Under the pieces are notes generated by a model. The model was not told the DNA's origin and ran no database searches. It saw only the letters and a list, made by a program, of their open reading frames with translations. Below are positions 22,011 through 33,094 of a stretch of 64,000 nucleotides of DNA, piece by piece (the stretch's first letter is position 1; each line of letters begins with the position of its first letter). The stretch comes from Aradus depressus (Eukaryota; Arthropoda; Insecta; Hemiptera; Aradidae). The stretch spans positions 26,454,908 through 26,518,907 of the forward strand of contig OY759219.1 of assembly GCA_963662175.1 (NCBI GenBank). Direction: 5' to 3'. A program made the translations under genes and the position numbers.

Positions 22011-22275
22011 GAGACACCAGTGCTGCCATCTTCCTACTAGTACGAGATTCAGCTAATCTATCGTAGCCACAGGCCACCACCAGATCGGTTTCAGAGGGTG
22101 TACGAAAACTTGTTGTTATGAGGAATTTTTTGGAGGTTGTTGTGAGCTGTATTTAATAAAAGACACAGAGTTGTTGTCCACTCACAAGTTTTATTAGCAT
22201 AAAGTAAAAGAAAGTCACACATTACTTTCATATACCCAGTAATGACAGTATGAAATTTGAGAGGGGGGAGAATGG

Positions 22276-22655
22276 TCACCAACTACATTTACATGGGAGT
22301 ACTTTCGGTATTTCTCCCATCCTCAGCCAAAAGCATAAGAGATAAGACTCTTAGGAGAAGAGTTGAACAGGAGAAGTTGTCTTCCTCTATTCCCCCTTCC
22401 CTTCATCCGATCTGGCTGAAAAACAATAGGTGTCGTCCATAGAGGAATCTGGATACAAATATAAAATTTCGTGTTGATACATTCATTCTATCGAGAGTTA
22501 TCGTGTTCACAGACAGACAGTTATTTTATTTCCTCAGCTCTACGGGAAGTTAAAAGAAAATGGTGCATTAATATTCTTAGGAGTCTTATCTCTTATGCTT
22601 TTGGCTGAGGATGGTAGAAATACCGAAAGTACTCCCATGTAAATATAGTTGGTGA
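22276..22655. mobile_element. Foldback element, 80-bp arms
   Basis: The left arm, 22,276-22,357, contains gggagtactttcggtatttc and cctcagccaaaagcataaga. It is the reverse complement of 22,576-22,655 except for a few bases. The loop (22,370-22,555) is repeat X sequence, so either X inserted in the foldback or the arms were acquired by X. Confidence 0.85.
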
Positions 22656-22667
22656 AATTAGACAATA

Positions 22668-22810
22668 GGTTTAGGTTTAGGTTTTATGACTCATGCCCGG
22701 GCTTTAACTACGAGGTCATATCGCCTACTACCAGAGCGCTCTTTCGTCACTCTGGTGGACATGAGCCCGACTCAACTGTGGGAGTCCTAAATTTTGCCTA
22801 CCCTAAATTA
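22668..22810 (-). mobile_element. SINE-A, 5'-truncated
   Basis: Only the 3' half is present (aggttttatgactcatgccc to cctaccctaaatt). Truncation falls at the conserved aaatttaggg word, a frequent breakpoint in this family. Confidence 0.9.
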
Positions 22811-23539
22811 AAATTAGACAATATATTAAATAAACAAGTTTTATTTCTTTCAAGAGCATTTGAATTATTTCACAATATCTCTGCAATAATGTCTGTTTTC
22901 ATTTCCTCATGGGTTTCTCTTCCTTCTTTATCAAATCTTTTCATTGCTACTCCAATAACCTATCCTTTTTTTCGATCCCATTTTCTGCCCCATTCACACA
23001 AAGGACTCCCTTATACTTTCCTCTCTGGAGATGGAGAGGGTACATTGATCTAAAAACTAATGTGCGATTGTTTTTAATTAAACTTTTATTGAACCTTATT
23101 GTCAGTCTGTTATCAGCAAAGTTAAAAATAGTATTGTTTTTCAATATTATCTGTTATCAGCCTGTTAAAAGTGACCTAGTCAATACAAAAAAATGAGATG
23201 GAGAACACTTGAAATATGTATCCATCAGTCAATATTGTTATTCTACTTCACATCTTTATAAATAGACGATTTTATTAGTATTTTTTTTTCTGGGGATGTA
23301 CAATTTTCTTAAATATCCGAAATTCAAAGTGGATATATTCGGTATCCAATGCAGTTATCGAAATTGAGGAATTGGATCGATTTCAGTTTTATTTTTTTTA
23401 GTTGTCGCAAAATTGATAAGTGGACAGAAAAGGCTGATAATGCAATAAATATTCTTGGGACTTAATACTTATACAGTTAATACTGAATACAATGCTAATA
23501 CAATCCCACAATACAATATATATTTGTGTTCTTATTCCC
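22811..23539. other. Unassigned sequence
   Basis: Contains overlapping open frames (22,649-23,053 and 22,909-23,196) without recognised domains; the first begins in the SINE and is therefore not a gene. Confidence 0.4.
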
Positions 23540-24545
23540 GTTACTCCACAGAAAGGCAGCCCTTAAACTAACCAATAGACTCCTCATATACGGTTGCGGC
23601 CAGTGATGAAGTATGTATGCCCAGTGTGGCCAACCAACAAGCAATACCAACTTGAGAACTCTTCAAGTCACCCAAAACAAATGCCTTAGATTGGTTGGTA
23701 GCTCCTCGAGCTACTAAAACTTTTTATAAGGTACACAACTTTCTATACTTTGTAAGGACAGAAAGGGTATTGAAACCTGCACCAACTGCCATGAAAGTTT
23801 ATGTTTGAGTCATAGGACTGTATAAAAAACAACTTTGTGCCCCAATTGTGATTATTAGTTGCATCTTTAGTTGATCTTTTTTCTCTTGCTATATTTTTGT
23901 ATTCTATTGTGTTCCTATTACTTTTTTTGTTCTAGTCCAAATTGTTCCTGAATAAGTTTATTTTCTTCTATAAATATTATTATTCTTTTCAGTTACCTAG
24001 ATGTGTAAAGCATGTTACCTATTCTATTATTTAATACTTGTGTTGTGAAACTAATTCAAATAATATTTTTTTTCATGGATTGACGTCAACTAAAACCATT
24101 AATTATGTTTTTTGATGTAAGTGCTTTAAGTAGACCCGAAATTATAAGAAATACACGTGGGGTCCATACAGACCCCATCTTACCGTATGCGTTACAAAAG
24201 TTCACCTTACCATTAGAGGGTTAAGTGTGACACAAATCAAAACGTTTTGGTAAAGTAAATAGGGAAAACTCAGGGGGAGAAACACAAAAATATCCATTAA
24301 CGATTTTAAATTATAATCTCTGTTTTTGAATGTTTATTAATATTTATTTTCTCTTCATTTTAGTTACTTTGTATTTTCTTTTCTTTTTTCTTTATGAGTC
24401 TTTTAAAATTTACTCTTAAGGAGCAGCATTGTTTTTAATTTAACTGATTATTTTTGATTTGTATTTAGTGTATAAGGGTAATGGTTAAGGAACCTTATTG
24501 TATAATTGTACCTCTGTAAATGCGACTGTTATAATAAACTCTTCT
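23540..24545 (+). pseudogene. Jockey-type LINE 3' fragment
   Basis: Frames at 23,550-23,760 give KLTNRLLIYGCGQ, then (frame changed) MKYVCPVWPTNKQ, then LRTLQVTQNKCLRLV. The pattern L-L-Y-x-x-x-x-P-x-x-x-Y-x-C-P-V-W plus L-Q-x-x-Q-N-K-x-L-R is characteristic of Jockey-clade RT C-termini. The non-coding sequence after it ends in aataaactcttcttctttt, a plausible LINE tail. Assigning that tail to the same insertion is inference. Confidence 0.6.
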
Positions 24546-24619
24546 TCTTTTCGATACATATTATATATTATATATACTATACTTATTAACGAGACAAGTT
24601 AGCATCATAGTAAAAAAAA

Positions 24620-24895
24620 TAGTCGGTGAATCACCGGATACGTAGATACTTCCCTAGCACGAATTAATCAATTACAATTTATTTATTTCTCCAAAATCAA
24701 TCGGCCGTTTCGGCTGAAACTTGATTTTTGGTTTACATAGTGGCTTCTGAATGCTCATGTTGAATATTGTGTCGATACATTCATTATGTCGGGATTTTTG
24801 AGTTGATCCCCTCCTCTCATTTGGCTGATTCCGGAATCACGAGGTCGAAAAACGTGAAATTCCGTTGAATTCTGACCAAATACATAACTTCTTAT
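24620..24895 (+). repeat. Repeat X copy
   Basis: gtcggtgaatcaccggatac, gcacgaattaatcaattaca, tcaatcggccgtttcggctg and gtgtcgatacattcatta. Confidence 0.75.
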
Positions 24896-24972
24896 ATTTT
24901 GGAAATTTGATATATTTCCTTTTTTATTTATATGTTTTTTTTCCTATTTATTTATATCCAATATGGGCATGG

Positions 24973-25148
24973 AAAAGCTTGAGCACGCCTCATCGTTCAG
25001 CGAAGGTTCCAAGCCTGTACAATGTCAGATACTCCTTTAGGACCCGGAGTTGGCAAAATTTACGATTCCCATAGTAGAGTCGGGCTAATCTCCATCAGAG
25101 CGAAGAAAGAGCGCTCTAGTAGCAAGCGATATGACCTCGTTGTTAAAG
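24973..25148 (+). mobile_element. SINE-A fragment, old
   Basis: gagcacgcctcatcgttcag, ccaagcctgtacaatgtcag, agtagagtcgggctaatc and gagcgctctagtagcaagcg. The head and tail are absent and there is marked divergence. Confidence 0.75.
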
Positions 25149-25464
25149 TCGGAGGACCTGAGGTATACATTACATATACATAGTCATATTCATAGGTTTT
25201 CAAACACTGCGCCTCTGAGTCTAGCTGATGTAACTATCAAAGACCCCAAATTGTATGCGTTCAAATACAAGATTAGTGTAATCTCAAGACAAATGTATAC
25301 TTTCAAAGATCCTCCAGATAGGGGTGTTATCAGGTCTTGAAGTGATTTTAAACAAACATCACTCTCCCCTTATTGGGTGATAAGCTCACAGTGATATCCA
25401 TATGTGATATCTACATATTAGACTCAGATTGAAATGAACTAATTCAACATTGAGAAGATATTTA

Positions 25465-26801
25465 GTCATTTAGAATATATTGTTACCCCAGGGATGGGAC
25501 ATTAGAATGTATACGAAGTATTCAATATTGTACGTATAGTCATTTAGAATATATTGTTACCCCAGGGATGGGACATTAGAATGTACACGAAGTATTCAAT
25601 ATTGTACGTATAGTCATTTAGAATATATTGTTACCCCAGGGATGGGACATTAGAATGTACACGAAGTATTCAATATTGTACGTATAGTCATTTAGAATAT
25701 ATTGTTACCCCAGGGATGGGACATTAGAATGTACACGAAGTATTCAATATTGTACGTATAGTCATTTAGAATATATTGTTACCCCAGGGATGGGACATTA
25801 GAATGTATACGAAGTATTCAATATTGTACGTATAGTCATTTAGAATATATTGTTACCCCAGGGATGGGACATTAGAATGTATACGAAGTATTCAATATTG
25901 TACGTATAGTCATTAAGAATATATTGTTACCCCAGGGATGGGACATTAGAATGTATACGAAGTATTCAATATTGTACGTATAGTCATTTAGAATATATTG
26001 TTACCCCAGGGATGGGACATTAGAATGTACACGAAGTATTCCAATATTGTACGTATAGTCATTAAGAATATATTGTTACCCCAGGGATGGGACATTAGAA
26101 TGTATACGAAGTATTCAATATTGTACGTATAGTCATTTAGAATATATTGTTACCCCAGGGATGGGACATTAGAATGTACACGAAGTATTCCAATATTGTA
26201 CGTATAGTCATTAAGAATATATTGTTACCCCAGGGATGGGACATTAGAATGTATACGAAGTATTCCAATATTGTACGTATAGTCATTAAGAATATATTGT
26301 TACCCCAGGGATGGGACATTAGAATGTACACGAAGTATTCCAATATTGTACGTATAGTCATTTAGAATATATTGTTACCCCAGGGATGGGACATTAGAAT
26401 GTATACGAAGTATTCAATATTGTACGTATAGTCATTTAGAATATATTGTTACCCCAGGGATGGGACATTAGAATGTACACGAAGTATTCCAATATTGTAC
26501 GTATAGTCATTAAGAATATATTGTTACCCCAGGGATGGGACATTAGAATGTACACAATTATTCGAATATTGTTCGTAGAGTCATTTAGAATATATTGTTA
26601 CCCCAGGGATGGGACATTAGAATGTACACGATTATTCGAATATTGTTCGTAGAGTCATTTAGAATATATTGTTACCCCAGGGATGGGACATTAGAATGTA
26701 CAACATTATTCGAATATTGTTCGTATAGTCATTTAGAATATATTGTTATCCCAGGGATGGGACATTAGAATGCACACGAAGTACTCGAATGTTGTACGTA
26801 T
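25465..26801 (+). repeat. 74/75-bp satellite, about 18 copies
   Basis: The unit is gtcatttagaatatattgtt accccagggatgggacatta gaatgtacacgaagtattca atattgtacgtata (spaces added). Period is 74 bp in the left half; insertion of one C (attccaatatt) makes it 75 bp in much of the right half. Because 75 is a multiple of three, long frames appear there on both strands by chance. Terminal units (26,540-26,740) carry a different variant (attattcgaatattgttcg). Confidence 0.97.
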
Positions 26802-27261
26802 GGAAACGTACCTGTTTCCTTCAGCACCCGAGTATTATTTTGTACCATTTCATTGCAATGTAAGACTCCATCCAGTGTACCTACATGTCTTCTCCCCAAC
26901 CCTGCTTATTCATAGTAAGTCATTTTAATGTTTACTCTTTATTATGTTCCACCTATTTGTCTATTTCCATTATTAATGTTTATGTTTACTAATGTATTCA
27001 TAGTTAATTTTAATGTTTAGTAATTATTCATAGTAAGTCAGTTTCAATTTTTAACTTGTTATAATGTATTTTTAACGTTCAGTAATGTTTATCAACAAAA
27101 AAAATTGTTGTTTATTTTTGATTCTAATCTTGATTTCCCCCCATGTTTGTAGGCCCTGATGATATAAAATATATCGAAACGTTGGCATTTGAATAGTTTT
27201 TTTTTCCATCTTTGACTGACCCTCAATATTCCTACAATTAGAATCTACAGTCGCTAATCAA
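26802..27261 (+). mobile_element. Repeat Z-containing insertion splitting the satellite
   Basis: Satellite units stop at 26,801 and resume at 27,262. The insert carries Z words shared with 2.2-2.6 kb (gtaatgtattcatagt; ttcaatttttaacttgttat; ttaacgttcagtaatgttta). It also has ccctgatgatataaaatata then tcgaaacg at 27,154-27,182, and finishes ctgaccctcaatattcctac. Confidence 0.75.
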
Positions 27262-27515
27262 CATCTACATTGTACGTATAGTCATTTAGAATATATTGTT
27301 CCCTCAGGGATGGGACATTAAAATGTACACGAATATTCGAATATTGATCAATATAGAATATATTGTTACCCCAGGGATGGGACGTTAGAATGTACACGAA
27401 GTATTCCAATATTGTACGTGGGGCCATTTAGAATATATTGTTATCCCAGGGATAGGACATTAGAATGCACACGAAGTATTCCAATATTGTACGTAGAGAC
27501 ATTTAAAGTAATTAG
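27262..27515 (+). repeat. Satellite continuation, 3+ diverged copies
   Basis: More diverged units of the same 74-bp repeat (ttccctcagggatgggacat; ttatcccagggataggacat) lie on the far side of the insertion. Confidence 0.9.
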
Positions 27516-27650
27516 TTTAATTGAATATTCGGTACTTTCCCAAATTTTGTATCGATACATTTATTACACCGGCAGTTTTTGGGATTTTTGAGTTTACCCC
27601 CTCCTTTCACTCCCTTACCTTTGGCCGATTACCTGATTTATATTTATTAT
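27516..27650 (+). repeat. Repeat X copy
   Basis: tttgtatcgatacatttatt, accggcagttttt and cctttggccgatt. Confidence 0.65.
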
Positions 27651-27653
27651 AGT

Positions 27654-27922
27654 TAGTTATTGTGACTCAAGCCTAGGCCTTAATTACGAGGTCATATCGC
27701 CTACTACCAGAGCGCTCTTTCTTTGCTCTGGTGGACATGAGTCCGACTCTATTGTGAGAGTCCTAAATTTTGCCTACCCTAAATTTTTATTCACCTAGGG
27801 CAGGGGTCTTTAACGAGTAGCTGACATCGTACAGGCTCGGGACCAACGCTTGACGTTCCTTTCCGATTGATTTTTTTTACTTCTCAGGTTTTGAACCCGC
27901 GATCTTGAGCTCAGCAAGCCTT
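27654..27922 (-). mobile_element. SINE-A, head deleted
   Basis: Tail side gttattgtgactcaagccta, body typical, with a deletion that removes the tttattttatctgggagg region. The segment ends in gttttgaacccgcgatcttg. Confidence 0.85.
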
Positions 27923-27939
27923 TATGTCTTAAAACTACG

Positions 27940-28535
27940 AGTATATGTGTCTGTCCGTGTCTGAACACAACTCCCGACAAAACTAATGTATCGACACAAA
28001 ATTGTATATGTGTATCCAGAACACCCTAAGGACGATATATATATTCATTTTCAGTCAAATTGACCGAAGTGAAGAAAGAGCTAACACAAAAACCGTATTA
28101 GTTGCAGATTTAATGAATTTTTAATGATTCACCGTCTACTTTTGTGTATCCATAACCAATTATTGTAGTCGTTTCCAAGGTACAATATTCCAGAAAAGTT
28201 GCCAGTTATTCTAGATAGTCTAGATTCTAGAAATAATGTTTCCAATTTGAATCTGCCGGTACCAAAATAAGAACACCAGAAGACAAGAAGGGACCAACGG
28301 CGTGATTCTGTCTCAGATAAAAATATCAAAAAACCCACCACATGTCCCATCCTTATCCAACAAGGGATTATTAAGTTTGTTTACTTCCCCAGATCTATAC
28401 AAAGAATAGGGTAAAGTTCGGTAATAGGTCAAAAATGGCAATCTACCCCACCACAAATTAATCAATTAGGTTTTCCCTCTTCTGCGACACCTTACCCGAC
28501 CGTTTGGAGAAAAAATCAATATTTGATATACACAG
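27940..28535. repeat. Repeat X pieces, both strands
   Basis: Minus words at 27,980-28,130 (taatgtatcgacacaaaatt; tccagaacaccctaaggacg). Plus words at 28,440-28,530 (cacaaattaatcaattaggt; tatacacagtggct). The middle, 28,130-28,380, holds a minus-strand frame with no recognised domain. Confidence 0.55.
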
Positions 28536-28890
28536 TGGCTAAAAAAAGGAGTCTAGAGGTCCTGAATATGAGCAGAATGGATCTAAGAGCTATAACAGGG
28601 CTGATTACAGGACACTGTCATATGAACAAACACCTACACAATATGGGCATCGCTAGAAGCCCTCTGTGCAGGAAATGTGGCGAGGAAAATGAGACTCCGG
28701 TTCATATTCTAAGCCAGTGTAAGGCACTAGAAAACAGAAGATTTTACTGCTGTCGGCCATAACGGAACCGAAGCAGGTAATGGAAGGAGCCTGCAGAAGA
28801 ATCCTGGACTTTATGAAAGATAAAGGGCTGCTGTAAGGACCAACACACACAAGGCACACAATAGGCCTACTCTGGCCTAGGTGACACAAT
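28535..28890 (+). pseudogene. Non-LTR retrotransposon C-terminus
   Basis: The frame reads MDLRAITGLITGHCHMNKHL, HNMGIARSPLCRKCGEENET and PVHILSQCKALENRRF. It then frameshifts into a tail with ACRRILDFMKDKGLL and a stop. The C-x2-C-x8-H-x4-C knuckle with preceding L-x-x-M-G is the C-terminal zinc-knuckle region after RNase H in arthropod LINEs of the Jockey/R1/I assemblage. The 3' untranslated part ends near cacaatcagccc. It is 5'-truncated and broken. Confidence 0.75.
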
Positions 28891-29230
28891 CAGCCCTCGG
28901 AAAAAAAATACATGACTTCTGAATCCTTGTACTAAATTTCATGTCAATGCAATCATTACAACTGCAGTCATTACAACTGCAATTATTAAAGTTTTTTGTG
29001 TTAAATCTTCTCCTAATCCCCCTACCCTTTGGCCGATTCGTCTGGAAAATCACTTGGTCTTTATAGAGCTCTGGATACAGTTCTGGATATAGATATAAAA
29101 TGTATTCAATCTTCAGTTTTGGACTAGTTACATAACTTCCCCTATACTTCGTATAGCTTCCTGTGTGTTTGTCTGTTAACACGATTATTAGTTCCGATAG
29201 AATGAATGTGTCGAAACGTAATTTTATATG
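28891..29230. repeat. Repeat X, plus then minus
   Basis: Plus-strand words to about 29,150 (atttcatgtcaatgcaatca; ctttggccgattcgtctgga; gttacataacttcccctata), then minus-strand words (gatagaatgaatgtgtcgaa). Confidence 0.65.
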
Positions 29231-29240
29231 TAAATTCAAA

Positions 29241-29585
29241 GAGGGCGCCGGTAGCTCAGTGGTATGCGTGCTTGTCTTCTGAGCTCAAGATCGTGGATTT
29301 GAAACCCGACCGAGGCTCTTAGTTTATTTTATCTGGGAAGGTAAAATAAACTTAAGCACGCCGTCCTTCGGATGGGACGTTAAGCGATTGCCCCGAGCCT
29401 GTACGATGTCAGGTACTTGTTAAAGACCCCCTACCCTAGGTGAATAAAAATTTAGGATAGGCAAAATTTAGGACTCCCATAGTGGAGTCGGGCTCATGTC
29501 CACCAGAGTGACGAAAGAGCACTCTGGTATTAGGCGATATGACATCGTAGTTAAAGCCCGGGCATGAGTCATAAAACCTAACCTA
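29241..29585 (+). mobile_element. SINE-A, full-length reference copy
   Basis: The exact 10-bp duplication TAAATTCAAA flanks it at 29,231-29,240 and 29,586-29,595. Length is 345 bp. A box at 29,252; the B box is damaged (ggatttgaaaccc). The tail ends cctaaccta. It interrupts a minus-strand repeat X copy, which resumes at 29,596 (acatcataaggaagacacct). Confidence 0.95.
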
Positions 29586-29595
29586 TAAATTCAAA

Positions 29596-29800
29596 ACATC
29601 ATAAGGAAGACACCTATCATTTTTCCGCCAAATTGAACGAAGGGAAGGAGTAAATAATATAATACATAACTGCCGATGTAATGAATGTATCGACGCAACT
29701 ACTGATTTTTAGTCCAAACAGTCGATTGTTTTGAAGGGAGAGTGAAAACTTAATTGATTAATTTGTTCTGGGGAAGTACATTGCCGGTGATTCACTGATG
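29596..29800 (-). repeat. Repeat X, continuation after SINE
   Basis: gccaaattgaacgaaggga, ataactgccgatgtaatgaa, and ttctggggaagtacattgcc with ggtgattcact. Confidence 0.75.
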
Positions 29801-29852
29801 AAATGATTCCACTTGTAAGCATGAAGACGTATAAAAAATAGAGAATACTGAG

Positions 29853-30068
29853 AGCGTCGGTTGCAGTTCGTAGGTTCAAAACCAGCTGAGCACATCGTCC
29901 TTCGGATAAGACGTTTAGTGATGATCCCGAGCCTGTACAATGTCAGTTGCTTATTCTAGTTACTAAACCTGGAGAGGCAAACTCAAGAATTCCCACAGTA
30001 GTCGGGCTCATGTCCACCAGAGCAGAAAGAGCGCTCTGGTAGTAGGCGAGATGACCTGGTAGTTAAAG
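29853..30068 (+). mobile_element. Divergent SINE-A, short
   Basis: It retains ggttcaaaaccagctgagca joined directly to catcgtccttcgga, lacking the usual ttagtttattttatctggga segment. The body ends gtagttaaag. Old copy. Confidence 0.75.
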
Positions 30069-30470
30069 AATAACAAACTAACTGTAAATAAATAAAATGA
30101 AATATTTATTTAAGCAAAATTGACGAATACCCACTAGACTGTAGTGCAGTTACAATTAAAGTCAATTTAAAAATTGGGAGAACCGGAAGGAGTTTATAGG
30201 CTCAGGCGCCGCGTTACACAATGCATCTGTCATAAAAGTTTATTGTCCATTAGAGAACCGCACTATGTTTCAATTGCATCTATTAATTCTAATAGCTGGT
30301 CCTTAGTAGCTATTTGCTACCATGGTTGGTCTTTTACGTCTTGTAATAGCCGAGCGTCAGTAGCTGCGGTAACAGATACGCTTGATCACGGACAATGTGC
30401 TACCCCTCCTCCAATTATTTATAACAAATTAAGTACTCGCTCTTCCTCTAAACATTCTCCATATTTTTAA
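30069..30470. other. Unassigned sequence
   Basis: An open frame at 30,174-30,470 (98 codons) is the longest here, but I recognise no domain in it. Confidence 0.35.
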
Positions 30471-30837
30471 AATTATTAGGATTGGTACTTAGAGGTACTT
30501 CGAGTTAAGCCCCTCCTCTGTTACCCCCTTTTCCTTCGGCCAGTTCCGAATTAATAGGTGTGGTCCTTAAGGGTTTTTTAATTTAAATATAAAGAATAAA
30601 ACGTTGACCCTCCCTTCGGTTCTTTTAGTGAAACAATACAGGTTCTCATGAAGTTTTTATTGTATTTATAACGAGAGCGAAAACCTAAATTTGTAATTTT
30701 TTTATTTACGAACAGATATTTTCAACTGTATAAAAATAAATACAACAATGTCAAGATGGGAGAAATCACCCAGTGGTGACATTCCCTAGTAACTGATTTC
30801 CTCTCATTTGTAACTAATCACTGTCACTGCTTCTGCT
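30471..30837 (+). repeat. Repeat X fragment and spacer
   Basis: gttaagcccctcctctgtta and ccttcggccagttcc are X words. The stretch 30,590-30,660 (gttgaccctcccttcggttc ... aggttctcatgaa) recurs near 63,690-63,735. The rest is unassigned. Confidence 0.5.
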
Positions 30838-31284
30838 CAGGAGGTCTCTAGGCCATTAACGCTTAAGCCGTCGTTGGGGAAGTATGGCAGAATGGAGGGC
30901 ATGGACTAGAGGAATATTGTGGGATCTAAGAAGGGAAAATAATTTTTTATACTAGGATTTAGTGACTTCGGTGACAAAAGGTACGTTAAGGTCAGTGTGA
31001 AGAGTTTTGTTGGAGAAGTAATAAGGAACATTGGCTATTGTACGAAGGATTTTGGATTGAAAGGATTGGATGCGCTGGAGATTGGAAGCTTTGGCAGAAC
31101 CCCAGAGTTCCAAGTCGGTAAGTCCACATAGGTTTCAGTACTGCGTTGTATATAAGTCGTTTTGTTTTCAAAGTTAATTTGGATCTTCGTAAATGTGAGA
31201 GTTTTATTCGTAAAACATCGTTGTAATCACTATCGGCAAATGACAAGGGAAATATCCAGTGAATGTGCACATACACATTCTACT
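30838..31284 (-). pseudogene. Jockey-clade LINE C-terminal remnant
   Basis: One minus-strand frame gives LRRSKLTLKTKRLIYNAVLK and then PMWTY. After a frameshift, GSAKASNLQRIQSFQSKILR, TIANVPYYFSNKTLHTDLNV and PFVTEV follow, with LPQRRLKR-stop-WPRDLL near the end. K-P-x-W-T-Y-G, N-x-x-x-I-Q-x-x-Q and T-L-H-x-D-L are signature words of the Jockey-clade C-terminus. There is at least one frameshift and two in-frame stops. No RT catalytic YADD is present. Confidence 0.85.
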
Positions 31285-31640
31285 GGGAACTATGAACTAA
31301 ATTACACCTATTTTTAGTTATTTCACAGTCAACAGATTAAATGCAGCTTTTAAAGTGCAGTTTTCTGCAAGGCCATGTAAACTCTTCTGCAGGCAGGTGT
31401 AAACTCTTATCTGCAATTCGTGCATCAATGATGTTTACTAACTATTAATGCGGGTCTTCTTCCGGCCAGTAATTATATGAAAATATGAAAGTTAGGTAAC
31501 AATTTTTTTTTTTAAATCATATTTTGCATAATGTAATTTACTGTGGATCCAGGAATAAGACGTCACTATTTTCAGAAGGGGGAAGTTTATTATCAGTGAT
31601 TCACCTATGACTTTTTTTTGCTGGTAAAAGTATGGAAAGA
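31285..31640. other. Unassigned sequence
   Basis: No gene recognised. A repeated ctgcaggcaggtgtaaactc/ggccatgtaaactcttctgc word sits near 31,370-31,405. Confidence 0.35.
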
Positions 31641-31649
31641 CACACTCCC

Positions 31650-31775
31650 TCACTTAATTTGCGACGGACCCTGAAGATCCTTAGTCGACGACAACAGTCT
31701 TCTCCAGTTCGATTTGTCGTGCGCCACAAGTCCGTCATCAGTATCTTAGTACCTGATCGTCCATGATGCGCCGTA
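31650..31775 (-). pseudogene. LINE C-terminus ('HDKSNWRRL') fragment
   Basis: The minus frame reads LVAHDKSNWRRLLSSTKDLQ, then GPSQIK and a stop. H-D-x-x-x-W-R-x-L near the C-terminus is typical of endonuclease/RT LINE proteins. Upstream, a shifted frame gives RRIMDDQVLRY. The clade cannot be fixed from this length. Confidence 0.5.
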
Positions 31776-31833
31776 TATTTTTATTTTTTATTTATTGTTA
31801 TTATTATTTTTTTATATTTATATTTTTATTATT

Positions 31834-32010
31834 GACCAATCTACATACGTCGATGACACCGCCATCTTAGCGGTTGCTGAACTTCACATACACGCCTCAT
31901 TTACACTACAACACCATCTCACACAATTTGAAAACTAGTGCAACACATGGAAAATAAATCTTAATACTGAAAAATCACAGCACATCACATTTACACTTCG
32001 ACGAGAAACA

Positions 32011-32047
<37 letters not shown>

Positions 32048-32560
32048 TTTTTCATCTACGACAAGCCCCTCCCTCAAACTAATACTGTACGATACCTAGG
32101 ACTGACATTAGATCGAAGACTGACATTGAACCCACACACACGTCTCACACGAAACACGCTGAACCGTCAACTCAAAATACTCTACGGACTTCTTAAAAGA
32201 CGATAAAAATTAGACATGACACAAAAACGGAACTATTACACTTACTTACTGAGACCATTATGGACATACGGATCTCAGATATACGGTTCAGCAAAAACAT
32301 CCAACATCAAACGAATTCAGGCGTTACAGTCAAAAACCCTCAGACTGATAACACAGTGCCCCCCATACATAAACAACACAACACTTCACAACGATCTTGT
32401 GATACACACAGTACCCGACAAATACAAACTACTTACATACGGTTTTTTAGAAAACTTTACACACATACAAACCCAGAAATACGTACTTTATCTTCACCAC
32501 ACTTAACCACATAACCCCCTACGAAGGTTGAAGAGAAGATAGAACCGCGACTTACTGCCA
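31834..32560 (+). pseudogene. Jockey-clade RT remnant with poly-C insertion
   Basis: It begins at the catalytic region: QSTYVDDTAILAVAELHIHA contains the Y/F-x-D-D motif of reverse transcriptases. It then gives CNTWKINLNTEKSQHITFTL, VRYLGLTLDRRLTLNPHTRL, LLRPLWTYGSQIYGSAKTSN, IKRIQALQSKTLRLIT and TLHNDLVIHTV. It finishes PLRRLKRR-stop-NRDLLPP. It is the most complete LINE in the window but has stops, a frame change and a run of about 35 C (32,013-32,047) inside the coding region. The poly-T after 32,583 and the sequence to 32,690 may be its 3' untranslated part. Confidence 0.88.
32013..32047 (+). repeat. Poly-C tract, about 35 bases
   Basis: An uninterrupted C run in the RT remnant between RRET and FIYDKP. 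It may be true or an assembly problem; such tracts are unstable and difficult to sequence. Confidence 0.9.
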
Positions 32561-32775
32561 CCTTGAATCATATTCGTTCTTAAATTTTTTTTTTTACATC
32601 ATTTTCCTTTACTTTTATCATCTCTCTTACCCATCCCTCAAAATTGTCTTCCAATTCCTTTTTATTTATTTCTTTCTTTATTATATATAATAACTGCCGG
32701 TGTAATGAATATGACATATAGGTATTTCTTGGTGGTAGGCGGATGTAGTGGATTTACTTGGAGTGGACTTACTCC

Positions 32776-32843
32776 AACATAGTTTATTTTTTACCACAAC
32801 TAGTTTCATTAGTTAAACTGACATCTTCAGGTGGTGAATCTGA
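32776..32843 (-). other. CTGAAGATG...GAAAC motif
   Basis: On the minus strand, cctgaagatgtcagtttaac is followed by taatgaaac: an AGTTTA/TAA-type weak stem between CTGAAGA and GAAAC, then aaataaac. It belongs to the same motif class as repeats Y and Z. Confidence 0.35.
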
Positions 32844-33094
32844 ACATACATAAACCAAATTAGTCTAGAATTTACAAGCATTCACAGCTCATGTCAATCA
32901 GTAATATTAAATGTTAAAAACAACAACGCAATTACATAAAAAATATTTTTAAATAACACGCAAAAATTATCTTCATAGAGAAGGGGTCAAAAGAACTGGA
33001 CACATATCAGGGACCAGCTGGACATTGGCTGTCTGGCAGAAAAATCACAAAAAAATATATTGGACTGATACATCTGTATTACTTATTTATAATG

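Noticed and set aside
22649..23053. 134-codon open frame as a gene
   Set aside because: Its first third is SINE-A sequence read antisense and the rest has no recognised domain.
26137..26652. Open frames on both strands through the satellite (peptide repeats LPQGWDIRMYTKYSN)
   Set aside because: The 75-bp period is a multiple of three, so any stop-free unit stays open. Both strands are open and the frame closes where 74-bp units occur.
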